Assembly: GCA_023954135.1 (NCBI GenBank)
Contig: JAMLIN010000026.1
Coordinates: 1-58,044, forward strand
DNA: 58,044 nt
Direction: 5' to 3'
DNA from: Burkholderiaceae bacterium
GTDB lineage: Bacteria; Pseudomonadota; Gammaproteobacteria; Burkholderiales; Burkholderiaceae_E
Shown here one piece after another: positions 51,997 through 58,044 of this stretch; the first letter of the stretch is position 1; each line of letters starts with the position of its first letter. Under the pieces are notes generated by a model, which ran no database searches, was not told the origin of the DNA, and saw only the letters and a list, made by a program, of their open reading frames with translations. Position numbers and translations under genes: made by a program.

Positions 51997-52803
51997 TCAG
52001 ACTCGTGCAGTTAATCCGCCATCCACCACGATCTCGGCGGCAGTAATATATTTGGCCTCGTCCGAGGCAAGCCAGAGTGTCGTGTAAGCAACATCCCATG
52101 CATCACCCATCTCCCCGGTCGGGCATTGTTGATTGCGCTTCTCCAGCATTTCTTCCACATTGGCAGACTTGTACCCGGCCGACAGATTGATCGATGGAAC
52201 CTGAATCATCGGCGTATTCATCAATCCCGGCATCAGCACATTGGATCGTATCTTGTTCTTCGCGTACTGCATTGCAATGCTTCTTGAAAGTCCGAGCACC
52301 GCCGCTTTCGACGCACTATAGGAAATATATGGAACTCCGCTGTCACGTACGCCCGCCACAGAGCCGATGTTCACGATACTCCCCGAGCCCTTTCGAAGCA
52401 TGGACGGTATCGTATATTTTGCTGTCAGGAACATGGATGTCACATTGACATCCATGACCATTCGCCAATCAGCCAGATCCAGCTCTACGGCGCCGCCAAG
52501 CCTGGCAATCCCGACATTATTGACCAGTATATCGATATCTCCATATGTCTCGATACAGGTTTTTATCAGGCCTTCAACTGCCAGAGGATCGGCAACATCA
52601 CATCCCGAAATCTGAATCCTCCCCCCTTCCCGGTCTATCAGCTCTTTTGTCTCGCTGGCGGCTGCAAGATTGACGTCACAGCCGAAAACACTCGCCCCCA
52701 TGCGGGAAAGAAGTGTTGCGATCGCCTTGCCGTTACCCCAACCCGGGCCTGACGATCCACAACCCGTGACTACAGCCACCTTGCCTTCCAGTCGCCTGTT
52801 CAT
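51997..52803 (-). CDS. Short-chain dehydrogenase/reductase
   Basis: An NAD(P)(H)-dependent oxidoreductase of 268 residues. The cofactor loop is the longer variant VTGCGSSGPGWGNGKAIATL. An Asp at the end of strand two (GCDVN) favours NAD(H). NNVGIARLGG and the catalytic Tyr and Lys in YISYSASKAAVLGLSRSIA are intact. It probably oxidises a 3-hydroxyacyl-CoA or an alcohol intermediate of the pathway. AAAGGAAC precedes the ATG. It is 47 bases downstream of the ligase gene on the same strand and the pair is flanked by IS1595-like remnants. Confidence 0.91.
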   Translation of the reverse strand: MNRRLEGKVAVVTGCGSSGPGWGNGKAIATLLSRMGASVFGCDVNLAAASETKELIDREGGRIQISGCDVADPLAVEGLIKTCIETYGDIDILVNNVGIARLGGAVELDLADWRMVMDVNVTSMFLTAKYTIPSMLRKGSGSIVNIGSVAGVRDSGVPYISYSASKAAVLGLSRSIAMQYAKNKIRSNVLMPGLMNTPMIQVPSINLSAGYKSANVEEMLEKRNQQCPTGEMGDAWDVAYTTLWLASDEAKYITAAEIVVDGGLTARV

Positions 52804-52850
52804 TTTCTGTTCCTTTGGTCTTCGTCATCCATTGGCGTGACGACGGATTT

Positions 52851-54416
52851 TCAAGACACCAGTCGCTCATGCGAGCCCCAGTATTTTTTCCGGACTTCCT
52901 TCTTCAATACTTTGCCGACGGCACTTCTGGGAAGTTCCTCGACGATGTCGATTGTTTTCGGGGCCTTGACGCTCCCCAGGCGTTCCTTGACGAGCTGTAT
53001 CAGATCGCTCACATCGACCGAATGCCCCTGGCGCAATTCAATGACCGCCTTTACTGCCTCGCCCCATTTTTCATCCGGGACCCCGATGACGGCGCAGTCT
53101 TTTACCGCCGGGTGCGCCATGATGGCGGCCTCGACTTCAGAGGAAAAGACATTGAACCCGCCTGTGACAATCATGTCCTTTTTACGGTCCACGATATAAA
53201 GAAAGCCATCCTCGTCAAAATATCCTATATCGCCCGTACAGTGCCACCCGTTTTTTCGAACCTCTGCAGTAGCCTCCGGGTTCTTGTAATACCCCGGAGT
53301 CACGATGTCGCCTTGCGCAACGATCTCCCCTGTTTGGCGAGCACCGCTCAGGATATTGCCATTCTCATCCATTATTTCAGCCCGAACGAATGGAAATCTC
53401 CTGCCCGCACTCAACAACCTGTCACGTGGCGCTATTTTTCCATCAATAAAGTGCTCGTCCACCGTGAGAGCTGATATAGCCCCGGGAACTTCAGCCTGGC
53501 CGTATATCTGAATCATGACCGGGCCGAATACCTCTATTGCTTCTGCCAGCTTGTCCGGGGACATCGGGGCCGCACCGTACATCATGTACCGAAGTGATGA
53601 AAAGTCGAAATCCCTTACGTTCGGCTGGGCCAGCAACATATAGATGACAGTTGGCGGCAGGAATATGAAACCGACCCTTTCGACCTCTATTGTTCTCAGC
53701 AAGTCCTGAGGATTGATTCCATCCATCAATATTACCCGACCACCTCGACACATGAATGGCATCGAAACAAGACCGGCGGTATGCGTAATCGGTGCCGCCG
53801 CGAGCACGGTCATTCTCTCCTTGATGGCCATGATGGACATATGATTCGCCAGCGTCATGGTTACATTGCGATGCGTCAACATGACGCCCTTGGAACGCCC
53901 TGTCGTACCACCGGTGCCCATGATCAGAGCGAGCTTGTCCGGGTCGTAGTCATTCGGAAGCTTCGTGCCGAGCCAGCCCTCTCCGAGAGCAGACATCGTC
54001 ATGTCCTCCCGCGCATCGTCTTCCAGCACGATATAATGCGAGATCCTTGGCAGGCTTTCTTTTATTCGATTGATCTGCTCTTGAAACGATGCCTGGTAGA
54101 ATAAAACATCGCATTCCATGTCTCGCAAGAACTCGATATTGCTCTCGAGACTGTTTCGCGCGTTGACCGGCAACCACACCCCGTCGGCGCGCAGTATTGA
54201 AAGCAACGCAATGAATGCGCCCGCGTTATTTCCGCTCAATACGGCACCGTGGAATCCAGGTTGCAACTTCAGAGCCTGCAATCCTCTTGCATTTTTATTG
54301 ATCAGATCATCGGCTTCCGAGTAAGTTATTGCGGAAGTTCTTGAGGCATGATCCTGAAAACACGTTGCGCCAGCATGCCCAATAACTCCAGCGTCGAAAT
54401 AATCAATGAGATTCAT
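52851..54416 (-). CDS. AMP-dependent acyl-CoA synthetase
   Basis: A 521-residue adenylate-forming ligase. The phosphate loop is LIMGTGGTTGRSKGVMLTHR, then QIYGQAEVPGA, WHCTGDIGYFDEDGFLYIVD, the hinge DRKKDMIVTGGFNVFSSEVE and the catalytic Lys in LPRSAVGKVLKKEV. It is paralogous to the ligase at 40853. ATG 54416 has AAAGGAAG upstream; the frame extends to 54593 but runs through the IS remnant. Its promoter may lie in that remnant. Confidence 0.92.
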   Translation of the reverse strand: MNLIDYFDAGVIGHAGATCFQDHASRTSAITYSEADDLINKNARGLQALKLQPGFHGAVLSGNNAGAFIALLSILRADGVWLPVNARNSLESNIEFLRDMECDVLFYQASFQEQINRIKESLPRISHYIVLEDDAREDMTMSALGEGWLGTKLPNDYDPDKLALIMGTGGTTGRSKGVMLTHRNVTMTLANHMSIMAIKERMTVLAAAPITHTAGLVSMPFMCRGGRVILMDGINPQDLLRTIEVERVGFIFLPPTVIYMLLAQPNVRDFDFSSLRYMMYGAAPMSPDKLAEAIEVFGPVMIQIYGQAEVPGAISALTVDEHFIDGKIAPRDRLLSAGRRFPFVRAEIMDENGNILSGARQTGEIVAQGDIVTPGYYKNPEATAEVRKNGWHCTGDIGYFDEDGFLYIVDRKKDMIVTGGFNVFSSEVEAAIMAHPAVKDCAVIGVPDEKWGEAVKAVIELRQGHSVDVSDLIQLVKERLGSVKAPKTIDIVEELPRSAVGKVLKKEVRKKYWGSHERLVS

Positions 54417-54435
54417 TTGCGCTTCCTTTGCCTTT

Positions 54436-54681
54436 CCTGATTGGTCACGAAGTTCAGCCAGGCTCATGAGACGAGCCCGATACCCTGCGGCATGGCGCTG
54501 GTGAATTTGTCGAGAACCGATGACGTCGATGAGCCATATCCAGTTCCAGCACGAGATGTCGCTGACCGGGCTCTTCGAGATGTACGGCATCAAGGCTCGG
54601 TGCGAGGCCGAGCTGGTGAAGCTGTGCTGGCCGAACGGGCTTCGCTGCCCGCGCTGCGGCGGAGCTGCCCATTACGCAGTC
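54436..54681 (+). pseudogene. IS1595-like transposase fragment, right copy
   Basis: The start of an IS1595/ISXO2-type transposase on the plus strand (from about 54520: SHIQFQHEMSLTGLFEMYG, then CPRCGGAAHY zinc-ribbon start), truncated after about 50 codons. The preceding 80 bases match, inverted, the remnant near 51905-51980. No downstream catalytic part remains. The DNA from 54682 to about 54870 has no gene I can support. Confidence 0.65.
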
Positions 54682-54871
54682 GGCCAGGGCGACCGCAAGC
54701 ATGCCGAGAATGCTCGAGAAGTCGTTGCCGAGATAGAGCGGGAAACAGCTGTGGCCCCGCAACACGCGCAGCAGCTGGCGCACGGACCAGAATGGAGCTC
54801 TCGCCCCTTGCTTCGCGTCGTCTCCATCACACTCCTCGGTGCAATTTCTTGGAAGACAGTATCACCGGGAT

Positions 54872-54899
54872 CGGTACCAGGTCAACGTCTCTGGTACCG
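54872..54899. promoter_or_regulatory. Perfect 9-bp inverted repeat, likely TetR operator
   Basis: CGGTACCAG at 54872-54880 and CTGGTACCG at 54891-54899 form a perfect dyad with a 10-base spacer (28 bp in all), 25 bases upstream of the TetR-family gene start. This is the size and position of an autoregulatory TetR operator. I see no second copy in the window. Confidence 0.7.
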
Positions 54900-54924
54900 T
54901 AAGAACTTCAAACAGCTGACGCCA

Positions 54925-55629
54925 ATGAGACCGACACTGACGGATATCGAATTTCTGGATGCCCTGACCGATCTGCTGCTACAGAAGGGCATCGGAGACC
55001 TCACGATCGGGGACCTTGCCGCGAGGCTGCGTTGCTCGCGCCGCCGACTCTATGGAATCGCGCAGAGTAAGGAACAGATCTTCTGCGTGGCGGTAAGCCA
55101 CTATTTCAGGAGAGTTCTCGAGAAGGGCAATGCACTGGTCCGCGAGCAGCAGGACATCACGGTGGCAATCGCCGACTATCTCGATGTAGGCGTCCAGGCG
55201 GGCGCACAACTCAGCGCGCCGTTCATCCGGGACCTGGAGAAATCCCGGCGCGCCAGAGCCAGCTTCGATGCCTACCAGGAAGCCCGTGCAGTCAGGCTAT
55301 CGGAGCTGATCGATCAGGGAGTGCGCGCAGGAGTGTTCGTCCCCTGCCACGGGTTGCTCGTGTCCGAGGCGATGCTCGGGACAGCTTTGCGCATCCGCAG
55401 AGCGGCGTTCCTCGACCGGGCAGGCCTCACGATGGACGAGGCATTCCAGGAGTTCTATCGTGTGCTGCTCGGCGGGTTGCTGATCAAGACACCGACGGCT
55501 TCTGCTGGCGAACATACCGGCCTGCCAGCAGGCAGAGCAGCGAAGTCGGGCTCGGCAAGCAGACGCCGGAGATCCGCCGCCGCCGAGGTCGATGATGCGC
55601 TCCTGGCTGCATGGAACAGGAACTCATGA
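54925..55629 (+). CDS. TetR-family transcriptional regulator
   Basis: A 234-residue regulator. The N-terminal helix-turn-helix domain has FLDALTDLLLQKGIGDLTIG and LAARLRCSRRRLYGIAQSKE. The ligand domain follows, then a basic, alanine-rich C-terminal tail of about 40 residues (SASRRRRSAAAEVD) that is longer than usual. ATG 54925 starts the domain; the frame upstream comes from the transposase fragment. It is divergent from the catabolic genes and has a perfect dyad just upstream, so it is the likely local regulator of the ligase-SDR-liv genes. It converges on glmM. Confidence 0.88.
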   Translation: MRPTLTDIEFLDALTDLLLQKGIGDLTIGDLAARLRCSRRRLYGIAQSKEQIFCVAVSHYFRRVLEKGNALVREQQDITVAIADYLDVGVQAGAQLSAPFIRDLEKSRRARASFDAYQEARAVRLSELIDQGVRAGVFVPCHGLLVSEAMLGTALRIRRAAFLDRAGLTMDEAFQEFYRVLLGGLLIKTPTASAGEHTGLPAGRAAKSGSASRRRRSAAAEVDDALLAAWNRNS

Positions 55630-55704
55630 CGCTCCCGTGTCCGGGAAGGCTCGCTCATCGGCCGCGCCCCGGCGCAAGCGGCCACGGACAGCCGGCCCCG
55701 GTTC

Positions 55705-57051
<1,347 letters not shown>

Positions 57052-57064
57052 TCTCTCAGTCCTG

Positions 57065-57943
57065 TCAGTCATGCTTCACGGGCTCGCCCGCTTCGATCGC
57101 ATTCCACACCCGCAGCGCGTCGACCGTCTCGCGCACATCATGCACCCGCAGCACCCGCGCACCCCGCGATGCCGCCGCCAGCGCCACCGCGATGCTGCCC
57201 GCGAGGCGTTCGTCGACCGCGCGCCCGGTGAGCGCGCCCAGCATCGACTTGCGCGAGGCGCCCACCAGCACCGGCCGGCCGAGCGCGGCGATGCGCTCGA
57301 GCGAATGCAGCAATGCCAGGTTGTGCCCGAGGTCCTTGCCGAAGCCGATGCCGGGGTCGAGCACGATCCGCTCGTCGGCGATGCCGCCGGCAAGGGCCTC
57401 GCCGAGGCGAGACTGCAGGAAGCCCGCCACCTCGCCCACGACTTCCCGATAGGCGGGCGCCTGCTGCATCGTCAGCGGCGAGCCGCGCATGTGCATCAGG
57501 CACAGCCCGCAGCCGGAGTCGGCTACCGTCGCGATCGCCCCCGGCGCCGCCAGCGCCTCGACATCGTTGATCATGTCGGCTCCGGCCGCCAGCGCCGCCC
57601 GCATCACCGCGGGCCGGCGGGTGTCGACCGACAGCGCCACCGGCGCACCGGCGAGCGCCTCGAGCACCGGAAGCAGCCGGTCGAGCTCCTCGGCTTCGGA
57701 GATCGGCGCGGCGCCGGGCCGGGTCGACTCGGCGCCGAGATCGAGGATGTCGGCGCCGTCGTCGATCATGATCCGGGCGGCGGCGACCGCATCGGATGGC
57801 CCGGGATACCTGCCGCCGTCGGAGAAGGAATCGGGCGTGAGGTTCAGGATGCCCATCACCAGGGTCCGCTGCGGCCCCCAGGCGAAGCGGCCGCAGCGCC
57901 AGACGGCGGCTGACGGCTCCGCCGACGATTCGGATTCCTGCAT
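57065..57943 (-). CDS. folP: Dihydropteroate synthase FolP
   Basis: Joins 4-aminobenzoate to the pterin pyrophosphate in folate synthesis; the target of sulfonamides. The 292-residue product has signature [17 protein letters not shown] near residue 30 and [20 protein letters not shown] near 58. The later block [19 protein letters not shown] and the conserved [10 protein letters not shown] are also clear. The N-terminus is extended about 20 residues before the first strand. It is read just before glmM and overlaps its alternative start (ATGACTGA). Confidence 0.96.
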   Translation of the reverse strand: MQESESSAEPSAAVWRCGRFAWGPQRTLVMGILNLTPDSFSDGGRYPGPSDAVAAARIMIDDGADILDLGAESTRPGAAPISEAEELDRLLPVLEALAGAPVALSVDTRRPAVMRAALAAGADMINDVEALAAPGAIATVADSGCGLCLMHMRGSPLTMQQAPAYREVVGEVAGFLQSRLGEALAGGIADERIVLDPGIGFGKDLGHNLALLHSLERIAALGRPVLVGASRKSMLGALTGRAVDERLAGSIAVALAAASRGARVLRVHDVRETVDALRVWNAIEAGEPVKHD

Positions 57944-58044
57944 GTCCCGTCCTTCAGGGCAGAGAGACCGGCGAAACCGGCGGCTTCATCGCAAGATCCG
58001 CCGGCGGTCGCCCAATGAAAAGAAAAGCGGCGGACGCCATGGAC
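57944..58044 (-). other. Upstream flank of folP, unassigned
   Basis: The last 101 bases contain no gene I can name. On the minus strand two frames stay open, one ending in a TGA at about 57958. In many relatives ftsH precedes folP, so this could be its 3' end or the spacer after it. A CTTTTCTTTTC tract follows GC-rich DNA, but the start of any hairpin lies beyond the window. Confidence 0.2.

Overview
This 58 kb window is GC-rich chromosomal DNA from a motile proteobacterium, most likely a betaproteobacterium (Burkholderiales-like). The reasons are FlhDC-type boxes at class II flagellar promoters, sigma-28 motifs at the late genes, the folP-glmM gene order, several LivK-type binding proteins and acyl-CoA ligases, and strong GC bias at third codon positions. 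The lineage call is an inference.

Region 1 (1-17913) is a flagellar locus. It holds the 3' end of a flagellin gene, then fliD, fliS, a fliT-like gene, a YcgR-type PilZ flagellar brake, an unrecognised internally duplicated protein and a baeRF-family protein. fliE lies on the minus strand, divergent from fliFGHIJK, which is followed by fliLMNOPQR. Two sigma-28 motifs (fliD, fliS) and two matching FlhDC-box modules (fliE/fliF and fliL) outline the regulatory hierarchy.

Region 2 (17910-25063) is a signalling and respiration block: a five-haem c-type cytochrome that looks like a fusion, a soluble REC-histidine kinase with its NarL-type regulator, a diguanylate cyclase and a membrane PAS histidine kinase.

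Region 3 (25077-37079) contains a LivK-type binding protein divergent from a biotin-dependent acyl-CoA carboxylase (two subunits) and an acyl-CoA ligase. These are followed by a TetR regulator, a MocR-type regulator divergent from an EamA exporter, a RidA protein, a D-2-hydroxyacid dehydrogenase and a mazEF module. An unusual inverted repeat lies between the ligase and tetR genes.

Region 4 (37282-39499) has an IS5-family element, an HU gene and three tRNA genes (Pro-UGG, Arg-UCU, His-GUG), all on the minus strand.

Region 5 (39589-55629) is a mosaic catabolic island, nearly all on the minus strand: two SCP-x-type thiolases, three acyl-CoA ligases, an amidase, a complete Liv-type ABC transporter with its own binding protein, an SDR and a TetR regulator. 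Much of it (about 42.4-45.1 and 46.9-54.5 kb) is clearly less GC-rich than the rest. Related, degenerate IS1595-like remnants flank the SDR-ligase pair in opposite orientations. I read the island as acquired genes for uptake, amide hydrolysis, CoA activation and thiolytic cleavage of an unknown acid or amide. This is the best candidate here for something undescribed.

Region 6 (55705-57943) returns to core genes: glmM and folP.
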